Assembly (NCBI GenBank): GCA_903829815.1
Contig: CAIKRR010000025.1
Location: 32,108 to 96,107 of the forward strand
From: an uncultured Pseudomonadota bacterium
GTDB taxonomy: Bacteria > Pseudomonadota > Gammaproteobacteria > Burkholderiales > SG8-39
DNA length: 64,000 bases
Direction of reading: 5' to 3'
Shown here in pieces: positions 15,345-26,166 of this stretch. The position numbers and the translations under genes were made by a program. The notes under the pieces were generated by a model. It had not been told where the DNA came from. It saw only the letters and a list, made by a program, of their open reading frames with translations, and ran no database searches. Each line of letters opens with the position of its first letter. Position 1 is the stretch's first letter.

Positions 15345-17522
15345 ATGCCCCGACCGGCCGCAGGGTGGGGGCCGGTGCTGCTCGTCCTTGCGTTTGCCCT
15401 GGGACTGATCGGCATCGTGTGGACCAGCGTCATTCTGGCCACTTCGGACGACCTGGAACGAGGCATCCAGGCCCAACAGCGCGACAACGCGAATCTGACC
15501 CGTGCGCTGCAGGAACACACCGAGCGGATCTTGAAGATTGTCGACAGCGCGCTGCTGCGCATTGCGCGCGAAGCAGGCGAAGGCCGCCTGACACCGAAAG
15601 TCATGCAGCAGGTGGCAACGGACTCGGGCCTGCCTGCCACCATCCTCCTGCAACTGACGATGACTGACGCCAGAGGCCTGCTGAGCGTCACGAACCGACC
15701 GCAACCAGTCACCCCCACTGCGACACCACTCGACCTGTCCGACCGTGAGTACTTCGCTGCCCTGCGCGACGACCGCGACAAGGCGCTGCAGGTCTCGCCC
15801 ATGCGCGACGATCGGATCACTGGTCAGAAGACGATCAGCCTCGCTCGCCGCATCTCGGACGACAAGGGGCAATTCAGGGGCATCGCCATCGCCAGCCTCA
15901 GTCCAGGTTATTTTGCTCAGGTCTACGGTCAGGCCAATATCGGCCGGGCAGGCATGGTTGCCCTGGCACGACTTGACGGTGCTTCAGTGACCACGGTGAT
16001 CGACGGCAAGTTGCCGCTTCTTCCGGAAAACCCTCATACGCGCCTGGGCGAGGTGGCCACTCAAGCTCGCGAGGGCCAGTACCGCACCCGAAGTCCCATC
16101 GACGGTGTCGAGCGCCTGGTGACTTTCAAGATGCTCGATGCAGCGCCTGTGGTGCTGGCGGTCGGCAGCCCGGTCGCCGCCGTGATCGGCGCCTTCGAGG
16201 AGCGGCGTAATACCTACTACATCATCGCAGGCTCGTTTACCCTGATGCTGCTCTTTGGCGGTGCGGTACTCCTGACCCTCTGGCAACGCCAGCTCGTCAG
16301 TAGTGTCCGGGGTGAAGCCCGGCGACAACTGCTCGCCAATGTCAGTCACGAGATCCGCACACCGATGAACGGCGTGCTCGGTGTCAGTGAACTGCTGCTC
16401 GAGGAGCCCCTGGACACGCGACAGCATGAACTGGTGAGCACGCTTCACCACTCGGCGATCGAACTGTTGCGCCTGGTCGACGACATCCTTGATTTCTCGA
16501 AGCTCGATTCGGGCAGGCTGAGTACCGAAACCGTGGTTTGGTCGCCGACTCAGGCGGTCGCCGAGTGCCTTGCTCTGGTGCGCCATGTCGCCCGGCAAAA
16601 ATCGATCCGCATCGGCAGTTCGACAGCGCAAGCGGTGCCTGTATCGGTGCTGGGCGATCCGCATCGGGTACGCCAGATTCTGCTCAACCTGTGCTCCAAC
16701 GCGATCAAGTTCACCGACAGTGGATCGGTGATGCTCCACCTCAGCGCGGCACTGCAAGGAGAAGGGCGATGTCTGCTGCGCTACGACATTCTGGATACCG
16801 GCATCGGCATGTCAACCCAGGCAATGGAGCATGCCTTCGATCCTTTCAATCAGGGTTCGCCTATGGTCACGCGTCGCTATGGCGGCACCGGACTCGGTTT
16901 GTCGATCAGCCGCGATCTGGCTCGACAGATGGGAGGAGACATCACCCTCTCGAGCAGCGCAGGTGTCGGATCACGCTTCACGTTTACCTTGCCGGTGCAG
17001 ATCGCCGCAGCCAATCCGGGCTTTGCCGCAGTCGACCTCGGCGCGACTGAACTCTCGATCCTCGATGCGCTTGCAGAGCAAGGGCCCATCATGATCCCGC
17101 CGGACCTTGTCCCGGAAAAGACACGAACGCGGATCGGCCAGCCGAGAGTTTTAATCGCCGAGGACAACGCCGTCAATCAGAAAGTGCTCTCAACCATGCT
17201 GTCCAGTCTGGGCTGCGAGATCACTTTGGTACAGAACGGCCGCGAAGCTCTCGAGTCGATCGCGCACATCGAATTCGACCTGGTACTGATGGACTGTCAG
17301 ATGCCCGAGCTCGACGGCCTTTCGGCCGCGCGAGCCATCCGCCGTGACGAGATCGGCATGCCGAGGCACCTCCCGATCATCGCGGTGACTGCCAGCGCCA
17401 CAACCGATGAGCGCGACCGGTGTCTCGAAGCCGGGATGGATGATGTCCTGACCAAGCCCTACCGGAAGGCGACGCTCGCCCGGGTGGTGGCGCGTCAGAT
17501 GTCCTCGTCAATCAGGCGCTAG
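15345..17522 (+). CDS. Hybrid sensor histidine kinase with periplasmic Cache/PDC sensor
   Basis: A 725-residue membrane kinase. TM1 lies at residues 8-30, a periplasmic sensor of about 255 residues of double-Cache/PDC type follows (DLSDREYFAALRDD is characteristic), and TM2 is around 289-312. HisKA carries His335 in NVSHEIRTPMNG. HATPase boxes follow: NAIKFT, DTGIGM and GGTGLGLSISRDL. A C-terminal receiver has Asp650 in LVLMDCQMPELDG and a KPYRK lysine. GTGAGGAC precedes the ATG. No histidine phosphotransfer domain is present, so the signal must go to an external HPt or receiver. It converges with a Bug gene; the two stops share one CTAG (17519-17522). Confidence 0.9.
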   Translation: MPRPAAGWGPVLLVLAFALGLIGIVWTSVILATSDDLERGIQAQQRDNANLTRALQEHTERILKIVDSALLRIAREAGEGRLTPKVMQQVATDSGLPATILLQLTMTDARGLLSVTNRPQPVTPTATPLDLSDREYFAALRDDRDKALQVSPMRDDRITGQKTISLARRISDDKGQFRGIAIASLSPGYFAQVYGQANIGRAGMVALARLDGASVTTVIDGKLPLLPENPHTRLGEVATQAREGQYRTRSPIDGVERLVTFKMLDAAPVVLAVGSPVAAVIGAFEERRNTYYIIAGSFTLMLLFGGAVLLTLWQRQLVSSVRGEARRQLLANVSHEIRTPMNGVLGVSELLLEEPLDTRQHELVSTLHHSAIELLRLVDDILDFSKLDSGRLSTETVVWSPTQAVAECLALVRHVARQKSIRIGSSTAQAVPVSVLGDPHRVRQILLNLCSNAIKFTDSGSVMLHLSAALQGEGRCLLRYDILDTGIGMSTQAMEHAFDPFNQGSPMVTRRYGGTGLGLSISRDLARQMGGDITLSSSAGVGSRFTFTLPVQIAAANPGFAAVDLGATELSILDALAEQGPIMIPPDLVPEKTRTRIGQPRVLIAEDNAVNQKVLSTMLSSLGCEITLVQNGREALESIAHIEFDLVLMDCQMPELDGLSAARAIRRDEIGMPRHLPIIAVTASATTDERDRCLEAGMDDVLTKPYRKATLARVVARQMSSSIRR

Positions 17523-18523
17523 TCGATCCGGGCTCCGGAGAGGCGTACCAGCTTTTCGTAGCGCGCATGCTCTGCATGGAGCGTGGCGGTGAATTCTTCA
17601 GGGGTGCTGAGGCGCACATTGACACCCAACTCCACCATGCGCGCGTTGACATCGGGTGTATTGACGGCGGCAGCAATACCGGCATTGAGCTTTGCCACGA
17701 CCTCGCGTGGGGTACCGGTTGGCACCAGAACACCCAGCAGGGAAGACATGTCGAATCCGGGCAGCCCCATTTCGGCGATGGCCGGCAAGTTGGGCAACGC
17801 AGGGGTGCGGCGCGCCGTGGTGATGGCCAGCATGCGCAGTCGCCCAGCCCGAACACTGGCCGAAGTTGCGGCATAACTCACGAACGACACCGGAACCTCG
17901 CCTGCCAGCAGGGCCTGAGCGGCCGGGCCCCCACCCTTGTAAGGCACATGCACCAGATCGACCCCGGCCATCGCCTTGTACAGTTCGCCCGTGATCTGAT
18001 GGATCGACCCATTGCCACCCGATGAGTAGGCCACCCGACCCGGATTGGCCTTCACATAGGCAAGAAACTCGGCATAGGTAGTCACCGGCAGGCTGGGATG
18101 CACCGTGAGGAACATCGGCAGATCGGCGATCGTGGTGACTCCGGTGAAATCGCGCAACGGGTCATACGGAATTCGGGCAAAGAGGTAGGGGTTGATGGCC
18201 CAGATGGTGCTGTCGCAGAAGTAGACGGTATAGCCATCAGGTGCCGCGCGCGCAACCAGTTCGGCCGCCACGTTGCCGGTAGCGCCAGGGCGGTTTTCGA
18301 CCACGACCTGGCCCCAGGATTCGGACATCTTCTGGGCGATGAGCCGCGCAAACACATCGGGGGCGCCCCCAGGAGGCGTGCCCAGTACGATGCGCACTGG
18401 CTTGCTTGGCCAAGTCTGGCCCTGGGCGAGCACCGTCGTCGACATCATCAGCATGCTGGCGAGCCTGGCAAGCACCACCGCCCAGCGTCGCATGCCGGGA
18501 AAGTGCCCATTGCATTTTTTCAT
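17519..18523 (-). CDS. Bug-family (TctC-like) periplasmic receptor
   Basis: A 334-residue receptor with signal peptide MKKCNGHFPGMRRWAVVLARLASMLMMSTTVLAQ, then WPSKPVRIVLGTPPGGAPDVFARLIAQ, ENRPGATGN, RAAPDGYTVYF, PYDPLRDFTGVTT and VHVPYKGGGPAAQALLAGEV, all hallmarks of the family. A GGGAG stands ahead of the ATG at 18523. It lies 31 bases downstream of another Bug gene in the same direction; with roughly similar length but clearly different sequence the two are old duplicates or independent acquisitions. Orphan: no TctAB nearby. Confidence 0.9.
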   Translation of the reverse strand: MKKCNGHFPGMRRWAVVLARLASMLMMSTTVLAQGQTWPSKPVRIVLGTPPGGAPDVFARLIAQKMSESWGQVVVENRPGATGNVAAELVARAAPDGYTVYFCDSTIWAINPYLFARIPYDPLRDFTGVTTIADLPMFLTVHPSLPVTTYAEFLAYVKANPGRVAYSSGGNGSIHQITGELYKAMAGVDLVHVPYKGGGPAAQALLAGEVPVSFVSYAATSASVRAGRLRMLAITTARRTPALPNLPAIAEMGLPGFDMSSLLGVLVPTGTPREVVAKLNAGIAAAVNTPDVNARMVELGVNVRLSTPEEFTATLHAEHARYEKLVRLSGARID

Positions 18524-18554
18524 TGAAACTGCTCCCTGAGAGCCATACCTCACC

Positions 18555-19589
18555 TCAATCCATGCGCGCACTCGTCGCCTTGATGACGGGCGTCCAGCGC
18601 GCAATCTCGTCGAGCACGAAACGCCGGGCCCGCTCCGGCCCGGCGCCCGGCATCGGCTCGAACCCACCCGCCACGAGCGTACGCTGGAAACCCTCGTCGG
18701 TGCTGACCTTCTGGTTGATCACATCCAGGTGGGCAATGACGGCTGCGGGTGTACCCGCAGGCACAAAAATGCCGAAGAACATCGGCACGACCAGGCCGGG
18801 CATGCCCGCCTCGGCCGCCGTCGGAATATCGGGCGCGGCCTTGAGTCGGGCCGGACCGAGCACTGCGAGCAAACGTGCACGCCCGCTACGGTGCAGTTCG
18901 ATCATCTGCGGGGTCACGTTGGGCGTGAGCATCGAGATCTCGCCACTGACCAGATCGGCAATGCCCTGCCCCACCCCCTTGTAGGGCACATGCCTGATGT
19001 CGACACCGCCAGCCAGGCGCCGGAAGGACTCGCCGGCCATGTGGGTGACCGACCCCATGCCGGTCGACCCGTAGGTGAGCTTGCCCGGATTGGCTTTCGC
19101 GTATGCGACCAGTTCGGTGAGATTGCGCACGGGCACCGAAGGATGCACGAGGATGCTGGTGAGACTGGTGGCAAACAGACCCACCGTATCGAAGTCGCGC
19201 GCGGGGTCATAACGCGGGTTGGCGATCTGTGCTGGAACCAGTACCTGGGTCGAGGTACTGCCGAGCAGCAAGGTATAACCGTCGGCCTTCGCCTGGGCAA
19301 CATCGACAGCACCGACGTATCCTCCCGCACCGCCATGATTGTCGATCACCAGAGACCCGAACAAGGTACGCGCCCGCTCGGCCCACAGACGCCCGACAAC
19401 GTCATGAACGCCACCCGGAATGGACGGGATCATCAGGTGAACAGGCCGTGTCGGGTAGCGCTCCTGCGCGCACACGGTGACGCAAGGCAGCCCAAGCGCA
19501 AGACCGAGAAGAGCGCCAAAGACAAGGCCGGGCGCACGACGTGCAAGCACTCGCCGGGTCACGCGCTGGAACATGGGCCACACCATCAC
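18555..19589 (-). CDS. Bug-family (TctC-like) periplasmic receptor
   Basis: A 344-residue receptor, first of a tandem Bug pair. The signal peptide runs to about VTVCAQ. The mature protein opens RYPTRPVHLMIPSIPGGVHDVVGRLWAER, followed by DNHGGAGGYVG, AQAKADGYTLLLG, RYDPARDFDTVG and RHVPYKGVGQGIADLVSGEISM. The usual ENRxGAGG loop is changed to DNHGGAGG, which may alter ligand choice. The start may be the first or second ATG (MMVW). It faces the PBP7-like gene across a 132-base divergent gap. Confidence 0.88.
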   Translation of the reverse strand: MMVWPMFQRVTRRVLARRAPGLVFGALLGLALGLPCVTVCAQERYPTRPVHLMIPSIPGGVHDVVGRLWAERARTLFGSLVIDNHGGAGGYVGAVDVAQAKADGYTLLLGSTSTQVLVPAQIANPRYDPARDFDTVGLFATSLTSILVHPSVPVRNLTELVAYAKANPGKLTYGSTGMGSVTHMAGESFRRLAGGVDIRHVPYKGVGQGIADLVSGEISMLTPNVTPQMIELHRSGRARLLAVLGPARLKAAPDIPTAAEAGMPGLVVPMFFGIFVPAGTPAAVIAHLDVINQKVSTDEGFQRTLVAGGFEPMPGAGPERARRFVLDEIARWTPVIKATSARMD

Positions 19590-19721
19590 CGCTGCACTCC
19601 CGGTCTGATCATCAAGCAGACGATACGGGGTTTTCTGTCGCCGGTCTAACCCCGGGAATCGAACTGGTCAGATCGCCCGCTGGAGCGTAGGATCAGCGGG
19701 TCTTCACCGTGGGGCTCGACG

Positions 19722-20720
19722 ATGCGTTCAGTTGTGGCTGGTCTGATCTGCGCTGCAAGCCTCTTGACGATACCCCAGGTGTGGGCCGATGAAGCGGCGG
19801 CGCCTGTCGAACCCGCCCTGCTCGTGCCTCTGTCTGGAGCCCCCGCGCTGCGTTCGGCCTTTGCGCTGGTGCGCGACGACACCACCGGCGAGATCCTGAT
19901 GAGCAAGAACGGCACGACCTCGGTGCCGATCGCCTCAATCAGCAAACTGATGACGGCGCTGGTGACACTGGACGCCGCCCTCGACCTTGCCGAGCCGATT
20001 GAAATAGCCGACAGCGATGTACGCGCCACGGCACCGAACAGGTCGGCGCTTGCCCCTGGCATGATACTGACCCGCGACGACGTTCTTCACCTTGCGCTGA
20101 TGGCCTCTGACAATCGTGCCGCTGTAGCGCTGGGTCGCACCTATCCGGGCGGCATGAGCGCATTCGTCGCCGCCATGAACGCGAAGGCCCGGGCGCTGGA
20201 CATGCTGGGCAGCCATTTCGCTGAACCCTCGGGCCTGTCGCAGGAAAACGTCTCGAGTGCCGAGGATCTGGCACGACTCATCGGCGCGGCCAACGCGCAT
20301 GATCTGATCGGTCGCTACTCGACTGACCGCTCACACACCGTAACCCTGCGAGGACGCCCTGTCACCTTTCGCAGCACCAATGCCCTGGTGCGTGCCGGTG
20401 ATGCCGACATCACGGTACAGAAGACCGGTTTCACCCGCGCTGCCGGCCAGTGTCTGGTGATGATGCTCAACGGCAGCGCACGCAAGTTCACCGTGGTATT
20501 GCTCGATGCACTGGGCCGCTACGACCCGGTGCTCGACGCCGCAGCCTTGAGGCGCTGGCTCGAACCCGGCTATGCCTTGCCAGCCTCGCTCGCCCGGCTT
20601 GATGCCCCTGCACGATCCACCCGCAAGTCGGCCCGCGCACGACACCCCGCTGTGCCATCGCGAGCGCGTGACCCGCGCCACATGGCTTCGAACGAGATCG
20701 AGCAGCCTCGATTCAACTGA
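19722..20720 (+). CDS. pbpG: D-alanyl-D-alanine endopeptidase (PBP7-type, peptidase S11)
   Basis: Periplasmic low-molecular-mass penicillin-binding protein that cuts peptide cross-links or terminal D-Ala in peptidoglycan. It has 332 residues with a signal peptide ending VWA-DEA. The three active-site motifs are visible: SISK (Ser-x-x-Lys) in PIASISKLMTALV, SDN (Ser-x-Asn) in MASDNRAAVAL and KTG in TVQKTGFTRAAG. The C-terminal 40 residues are basic and poorly structured, and there is no C-terminal amphipathic anchor domain as in DacA. It stands alone between divergent and convergent neighbours; it looks like a housekeeping gene inside accessory DNA. Confidence 0.88.
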   Translation: MRSVVAGLICAASLLTIPQVWADEAAAPVEPALLVPLSGAPALRSAFALVRDDTTGEILMSKNGTTSVPIASISKLMTALVTLDAALDLAEPIEIADSDVRATAPNRSALAPGMILTRDDVLHLALMASDNRAAVALGRTYPGGMSAFVAAMNAKARALDMLGSHFAEPSGLSQENVSSAEDLARLIGAANAHDLIGRYSTDRSHTVTLRGRPVTFRSTNALVRAGDADITVQKTGFTRAAGQCLVMMLNGSARKFTVVLLDALGRYDPVLDAAALRRWLEPGYALPASLARLDAPARSTRKSARARHPAVPSRARDPRHMASNEIEQPRFN

Positions 20721-20752
20721 GGGCAAGCGATCGAAAGTCGCCGCCCTCCGCC

Positions 20753-21406
20753 TCAGGGTTGGCGTGCCACCAGATCGATCACTGCCGACATGCCGGCATG
20801 CCGGGCACCCTCGTTCAATTCACGCTCATACGCCTGCAGGCTCAGGATATCCATGCCGGCAAAGGACGACTCGAGCAGTTCGCGGGTATACAGGTTTTCC
20901 AGTGCCGATGGCCCACCCGTGCGGTATTCGAGTTGCCTCGGCGTATACCCCTGCAGCAGCAGAAGGCCACCCGGCTTCAGGGCAGCGCGCATGCGCTCGA
21001 ACTTGAAGGCGCGCATGACTGGATCGGCAAACTGCACGAAGATCGCCACCACGACATCGAACGCGGCGACAGGCCAGCGCCACCCGTAGATGTCGCCCTG
21101 CTCGAAGTTGACCGTCACGCCACGCTCGGCTGCGAGCGCGCGCGCCTTGTCCAAAGCTGGTGGCGAGAAGTCGAAAGCGGTCACTGACAGGCCTTGTTCG
21201 GCAAGCCAGACACTGTTGCGCCCTTCGCCGTCAGCGACGCTCAGAGCACTCTGGCCGGCACGCAGCAGCGGCGCCTGTGCCGACAGAAACGCGTTGGGTG
21301 CCGTGCCGAACACGTATTCGGCCTGGCTGTAGCGGGCATTCCAACGTGCAAGCTCGGCCGCATCGACCGCGGTGCCCCGCCCGGTTTCGGGTGCTGGCGC
21401 GCTCAT
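20753..21406 (-). CDS. Class I SAM-dependent methyltransferase, coupled to copZ
   Basis: A 217-residue methyltransferase of the TehB/thiopurine-like group. The SAM motif is ALSVADGEGRNSVWLAEQG, followed by VTAFDFSPPALDKARALAAERGV (acidic loop Asp) and FDVVVAIFVQFADP; GGLLLLQGYTPRQ is the post-motif strand. The N-terminal WNARYSQAEYVFGTAPNAFL resembles tellurite-resistance-type methyltransferases. Its ATG at 21406 overlaps the stop of copZ (ATGA), so it is the last gene of the copper operon. A role in metal or metalloid tolerance is inferred from this position only. Confidence 0.8.
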   Translation of the reverse strand: MSAPAPETGRGTAVDAAELARWNARYSQAEYVFGTAPNAFLSAQAPLLRAGQSALSVADGEGRNSVWLAEQGLSVTAFDFSPPALDKARALAAERGVTVNFEQGDIYGWRWPVAAFDVVVAIFVQFADPVMRAFKFERMRAALKPGGLLLLQGYTPRQLEYRTGGPSALENLYTRELLESSFAGMDILSLQAYERELNEGARHAGMSAVIDLVARQP

Positions 21407-21618
21407 GCTGCAGCACTCAGGTAACCGGCGTCTGTCACGGCCTGCCGCAGGGCGGCGACATCGGTCTGATCGGTCTCGAAGTCGACCCGCGCCTCGTGAC
21501 GTTCGAGCGACACCTGCGCATCGCTCACACCCGGCGCCGCCTTGAGCACTCGGGTCACACTGGCCACACAGCCCTGACAGGTCATGCCCTGCACGTCGAT
21601 CACCACCTGCTGTTTCAT
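21403..21618 (-). CDS. copZ: CopZ-like copper chaperone (HMA domain)
   Basis: A single heavy-metal-associated domain of 71 residues: [28 protein letters not shown] carries the GMTCxxC copper site at Cys14 and Cys17. The betaalphabeta-betaalphabeta layout is complete. In this family the protein receives Cu(I) in the cytoplasm and hands it to CopA. It overlaps copA upstream and the methyltransferase downstream by 4 bases each, so all three are one translational unit. Confidence 0.92.
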   Translation of the reverse strand: MKQQVVIDVQGMTCQGCVASVTRVLKAAPGVSDAQVSLERHEARVDFETDQTDVAALRQAVTDAGYLSAAA

Positions 21619-23852
21619 GCGTGTTCTCCTGGGCGCCAGCGATTGAGAAGCAAGGCATTGACCACCACTGAAATCGACGACGCAGCCATGGCTGCACCGG
21701 CAATCATGGGGCTGAGCATACCGATCGCGGCAAGCGGGATGCCCAGAACGTTGTAGATGAAGGCAAGCACGAGATTTTGCCGTATTCGCGCCGTCGTGCG
21801 TCGCGACAGATCGATGGCATCAGGCAGTGTCGCGAGGTCGCTGCGCATGAGGGTGACATCAGCCGTATCGATGGCAACGCCAGCGCCGCCCGCCATCGCA
21901 AAGCCGACATCGGCGGCCGCCAGCGCGGGTGCATCGTTGATGCCATCACCAACCATACCGACCTTGTGCCCGGCCCCCTGCCAGCGAGCGACTTCGAGCG
22001 CCTTGTCGGCAGGACGAATACCGGCACGCACCTCGGAGATGCCAAGACGTGTGGCAACCGAGGCGGCGGTATCCGGATGATCACCGGTCAGCATCACGAC
22101 ATGAACCCCCATCTGCGCCAGGCGCGCGATGGCTGCACCGGAGGTCGGTCGTATCGTGTCGGCGATCCCGATCGTACCCAGCAACCGACCGCCAAGGACA
22201 ACTGCGATCACGGTCGCACCGGTGGCGCGCAGCGCCGCCAAGCCCGGGACATCGAGTGCCACACTCGCTGTCACACCCGACGCAATGACAAAATCGATCG
22301 ACCCGGCAAGGGCCAGTTCGCCGTCCACCAGCGCCTGTACGCCACCGCCCGGTGAGGCCACGAACTGGCTCGCGCTCGACCCGCTCAGCCCCTGGGCAAG
22401 GGCATATCGGTTGATGGCCTGAGCGAGCGGATGCTCAGAGCCATACTCGAGCGCAGCGGCTGTCGTCATGAGCAGCGCCGGCGAGATACCCGCCGCAGGT
22501 TCGACGGCCACCACCGAGGGGCGTCCTTCGGTGAGCGTACCCGTCTTGTCGATCAGCAGAACATCGATCTTGCCTGCCGCTTCAAGGGCTTGGGCATTGC
22601 GTATCAGAATGCCGGCCCGCGCTGCCAGGCCAATCCCGACCATCAGGGCAGTCGGCGTGGCCAGGCCGAGCGCACAGGGACAGGCGATGACGAGCACGGC
22701 AACGGCGTTGACCAGCGCACTCTCCAGATCGCCACGCCAGAGCTGGACGACAAAGGCCAGCAAGGCCACGACGAGCACCGTCGGCACGAACACGGCAGAC
22801 ACCTGGTCGACGATCCGCTGCACGGGCGCCTTCGATCCTTGCGCACGCGCCACCAACCGGATGATGCCGGCCAGCAGGGTGTCGCGCCCAAGCGCGGTAG
22901 CCCGGCAGCGCAACAGCCCATTGGCATTCACGGTGGCTGCATACACGCGGTCACCGGCGTTCTTTTCCGCAGGCATGCTCTCGCCAGTGAGCATCGCCTC
23001 ATCGAGCGCCGAGTGGCCTTCGATCACCTCGCCATCGACCGGCACACGGTCACCCGGTCGCACCACGAAGGTCATGCCGGGCTTCAACTGCTCGATCGAC
23101 ACTTCGCGCAGCGTGCCGCCTTCCTCGACCCAGGCGGTCTGAGGCTGGAGGGCGATGAGCCCCGCCAGTGCCGCCGACGTGCGTTCCTTGGCACGCGACT
23201 CGAGCAACTTGCCCAGCAGCACGAGGGTGATGACCGATGCCGCAGACTCGAAATACAGGTGCCTCTGTGAACCATGCCCGTGCATGTCACCCGAGAGCCC
23301 GGTCGGACCATCAGTCAGAAAAATCGTCAACACCACCCAGGCACTGTAGAGCCAGGCGATTCCGGTGCCCAGGGACACCAGCACATCCATATTGGCCGCA
23401 CCGCCACGCAGTGCATGCGCAGCGCCCCGAAAGAAGCGCGCACCGCAGCCAAAGACCACCACCGCAGCAAGCACGAGCTGCACCGATCCGGGCAACCCCG
23501 AGTCGGCACCCCGAAGCATCTGCAACATGCCGGCCCAGAGCGGCAGCGTGAGCACGAGCGCCAGCGCAAAAACCCGTTGCGAACGGGCATGCTCGGCGTG
23601 GTGATCGGTGATGGTGCCCGACTGATGAACGCTGGCACTGTAGCCGGCACGGGACACCGCAGCCATCAGTTCCTCGATGGCGCCGGAATGGGCCTTGAAA
23701 CGCACCGAGGCAATCTCGGTAGCAAAGTTCACGCTGGCCTGAGCACCCGGCACTCGATTGAGCACGGTCTCGATCCGAGTCGCGCAAGCAGCACAGGTCA
23801 TGCCGCCCAGCGCGAGCTCTACCTCACTGTCCACCGTTGCCGCAGGATTCAT
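21615..23852 (-). CDS. copA: Copper-exporting P1B-type ATPase CopA
   Basis: Heavy-metal P-type ATPase of 745 residues. One N-terminal HMA domain has [13 protein letters not shown] (CxxC near residues 19-22). Membrane helices follow, then the actuator loop TGES, the CPC metal motif in [16 protein letters not shown], the phosphorylation site DKTGTLTEG and the hinge [10 protein letters not shown]. The CPC type fits Cu(I) or Ag(I) export. The HPLAQAI ATP-binding His-Pro is present. The stop overlaps the copZ start. No CueR-type regulator gene lies next to it, and I see no clear MerR operator in the 85 bases upstream. Confidence 0.93.
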   Translation of the reverse strand: MNPAATVDSEVELALGGMTCAACATRIETVLNRVPGAQASVNFATEIASVRFKAHSGAIEELMAAVSRAGYSASVHQSGTITDHHAEHARSQRVFALALVLTLPLWAGMLQMLRGADSGLPGSVQLVLAAVVVFGCGARFFRGAAHALRGGAANMDVLVSLGTGIAWLYSAWVVLTIFLTDGPTGLSGDMHGHGSQRHLYFESAASVITLVLLGKLLESRAKERTSAALAGLIALQPQTAWVEEGGTLREVSIEQLKPGMTFVVRPGDRVPVDGEVIEGHSALDEAMLTGESMPAEKNAGDRVYAATVNANGLLRCRATALGRDTLLAGIIRLVARAQGSKAPVQRIVDQVSAVFVPTVLVVALLAFVVQLWRGDLESALVNAVAVLVIACPCALGLATPTALMVGIGLAARAGILIRNAQALEAAGKIDVLLIDKTGTLTEGRPSVVAVEPAAGISPALLMTTAAALEYGSEHPLAQAINRYALAQGLSGSSASQFVASPGGGVQALVDGELALAGSIDFVIASGVTASVALDVPGLAALRATGATVIAVVLGGRLLGTIGIADTIRPTSGAAIARLAQMGVHVVMLTGDHPDTAASVATRLGISEVRAGIRPADKALEVARWQGAGHKVGMVGDGINDAPALAAADVGFAMAGGAGVAIDTADVTLMRSDLATLPDAIDLSRRTTARIRQNLVLAFIYNVLGIPLAAIGMLSPMIAGAAMAASSISVVVNALLLNRWRPGEHA

Positions 23853-23937
23853 GACGGATCACCGTGCCTTGGCGCTCGAGCGTACACCCTGACGACAGGC
23901 GCAGACCGCCGCCAGCAAGCCGCACTGCGCCAGTGGC

Positions 23938-26166
23938 TCAGGCCAGCTTGTGCCTGCGCAACGGCAGGCTACGCACCGGCTTGCCGGTGGCAGCAAATAC
24001 GGCATTGAGCACCGCAGGACCGACAACGCAGATCGTGGGCTCCCCGACACCGCCCCAGAAGTCATTCGAGGGCATCACGATGGTTTCCACCGGCGGCATG
24101 TCGGCCAGACGCATGATCGGGTAATCATGGAAATTGGACTCGACCACCCGACCCTTGTCGATCGTGCATTCTCCATAGAAGGTCGCGCTCAGTCCGTAGG
24201 CCACCGAGCCTTCGACCTGAGCAGCAATCTGGTGCGGATTGACCGCATGTCCGCAGTTGAGCGCAAACACCAGCCGGTGAACCTTCACCCGACCATCACT
24301 GCCGATCGACACTTCGGCCACCGCAGCCGAGTAGCTGCCGTAACCCATGAACTGGGCGATGCCCCGATGCACACCGGCTGGCAGCGGCTTGCCCCACCCC
24401 GCACGCTCGGCCGCCGCGTCGAGTACCGCAAGATGCTTGGGGTGATTGGCCATCAGGCGGCGCCGAAACTGCCAGGAGTCAGCACCCGCAGCGCGGGCAA
24501 CCTCCTCCAGGAAGCACTCCATGTAGACGCCATTCTGGTTTGTGTTCACGCCACGCCACGGCCCCACAGGGACATGGCTGTTGCGCATCGCGTACTCGAT
24601 GCGCAGATTGGGCAAGGTGTAGCCGAGTTGGGCATCACCGGCCTTTTCATACCAGCCCTGCAACTGACGCTCATCGCGCCCATCGGCGACCGAACCCGGG
24701 TTGATGAACGCATTGATCGACTGCCCGGACAGACGCACCTGCAAGCCGACAAGTTGCCCATTGGCGTCAAGGCCAGCGCTGAGACGACATTGCGAAATCG
24801 GCCGATAGAAGTCGTGCGCCATGTCCTCTTCACGCGACCAGATGAGCTTCACCGGCACGCCCGGAAACTGCTTCGCGATCAGGGCCACCTGCCGCACGTA
24901 GTCCTGATTGCCGCCACGACGGCCAAAGCCACCACCGGGGTCGCACTTGTAGATTTCGCAACGATCGAGGGGCAATCCGGTGGCCTCAGCCAAACTCGCA
25001 TGCGAGCCCTCGCCGTTCTGGGTGGGTACCCAGGCCTCGGCGCGATCGGCCGTAACCCGGGCCGTGGCGTTCATCGGCTCCATGGTGGCATGCGCAAGGA
25101 AAGGCGTTGCGTAGTCGGCGTCGATACGTTTCACCGCACCGGCTATGGCAGCCGGCGCATCACCCTCGTTGCGGTAGACAAAGGCATTGGGCGCATCGAG
25201 GCCGTCCTTGAGCAACGCGTCGATGGTTGCACTGGAGCGATTGCCCAGCCCCGCCTCATCCCAGACGATGGGCAAAGCGGCCAGGGCTGACCGGGCACGC
25301 CACCAGGTATCAGCCACCACAGCAACCGCCGTGTCGCCGACTCGGACGACCTTCTTCACCCCTTTGCGGGCAGCAATGGCCGACTCATCGACACTGACGA
25401 CCTTGCCGCCAAAGACCGGGCAGTCCTTGATCGCAGCGTAGACCATGCCGGGCAGTTCCAGATCGAGCGCGAACTTCTTGCTGCCATCGAGCTTGGCGGC
25501 GGTATCAAGGCGCTTGAGCGGCTTGCCGGCAATCTTCCATTCGGTGGGCTTCTTGAGGGTGATCGATCGGGGATCGGGCGCATCGAGGCGGGCAGCGGCC
25601 TCGCAGACCTCGCCATAGCGCAGCGAACGCCCCGACGCGGCATGCCGGATCACGCCGCGCTCGACCGCCAGTTCCGACACCGGCACACCCAGCCGATTGG
25701 CCGCCGCTTGCATCAGCATGATGCGAGCAGCCGCACCGCCGCGACGCACATAGTCTTCAGAGGTGCGAATGCCACGGCTGCCGCCCGTACCCATCTCGCC
25801 CCAGGCACGCTTGCGCGCAAGGCTCTGACCAGGCGTCGGGAACTCGGTCTTCACCTTGGACCAATCACACTCGAGTTCCTCGGCCACCAGTTGTGCCAAC
25901 CCGGTGAGCGTGCCCTGTCCCATCTCGGAGCGGGCAATACGGATGACACAGTGATCATCGGCCTGCACGACCACCCAGACCGTGACCTCAGCCCCGGCGG
26001 CATTGGCTCCAAAGGACCCGCCCAGCGCGGTGGCCGCAGCCAGGCCCGATGCAGCCGGCACGGCCAGTGCACGACCCGACAAGGACATGCCGAGCGCGAA
26101 ACCACCACCGGCCAGTGCCGAATCGACGATGAAGCGCCGCCGGGGGAGACCCACCGGCGCGCTCAT
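23938..26166 (-). CDS. Isoquinoline 1-oxidoreductase beta subunit-like molybdenum hydroxylase (large subunit)
   Basis: Molybdopterin-binding large subunit of the IorB/aldehyde-oxidase group, 742 residues. The N-terminus [31 protein letters not shown] is a twin-arginine signal, so the enzyme is likely exported folded to the periplasm as in other IorB-type proteins. Molybdopterin-binding stretches include [47 protein letters not shown] and [12 protein letters not shown]; the C-terminal [18 protein letters not shown] carries the catalytic Glu. The ATG at 26166 overlaps the small subunit stop (ATGA). No FAD subunit is present, which is normal for this two-subunit type. Substrate may be an N-heterocycle or aldehyde. 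Confidence 0.88.
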   Translation of the reverse strand: MSAPVGLPRRRFIVDSALAGGGFALGMSLSGRALAVPAASGLAAATALGGSFGANAAGAEVTVWVVVQADDHCVIRIARSEMGQGTLTGLAQLVAEELECDWSKVKTEFPTPGQSLARKRAWGEMGTGGSRGIRTSEDYVRRGGAAARIMLMQAAANRLGVPVSELAVERGVIRHAASGRSLRYGEVCEAAARLDAPDPRSITLKKPTEWKIAGKPLKRLDTAAKLDGSKKFALDLELPGMVYAAIKDCPVFGGKVVSVDESAIAARKGVKKVVRVGDTAVAVVADTWWRARSALAALPIVWDEAGLGNRSSATIDALLKDGLDAPNAFVYRNEGDAPAAIAGAVKRIDADYATPFLAHATMEPMNATARVTADRAEAWVPTQNGEGSHASLAEATGLPLDRCEIYKCDPGGGFGRRGGNQDYVRQVALIAKQFPGVPVKLIWSREEDMAHDFYRPISQCRLSAGLDANGQLVGLQVRLSGQSINAFINPGSVADGRDERQLQGWYEKAGDAQLGYTLPNLRIEYAMRNSHVPVGPWRGVNTNQNGVYMECFLEEVARAAGADSWQFRRRLMANHPKHLAVLDAAAERAGWGKPLPAGVHRGIAQFMGYGSYSAAVAEVSIGSDGRVKVHRLVFALNCGHAVNPHQIAAQVEGSVAYGLSATFYGECTIDKGRVVESNFHDYPIMRLADMPPVETIVMPSNDFWGGVGEPTICVVGPAVLNAVFAATGKPVRSLPLRRHKLA

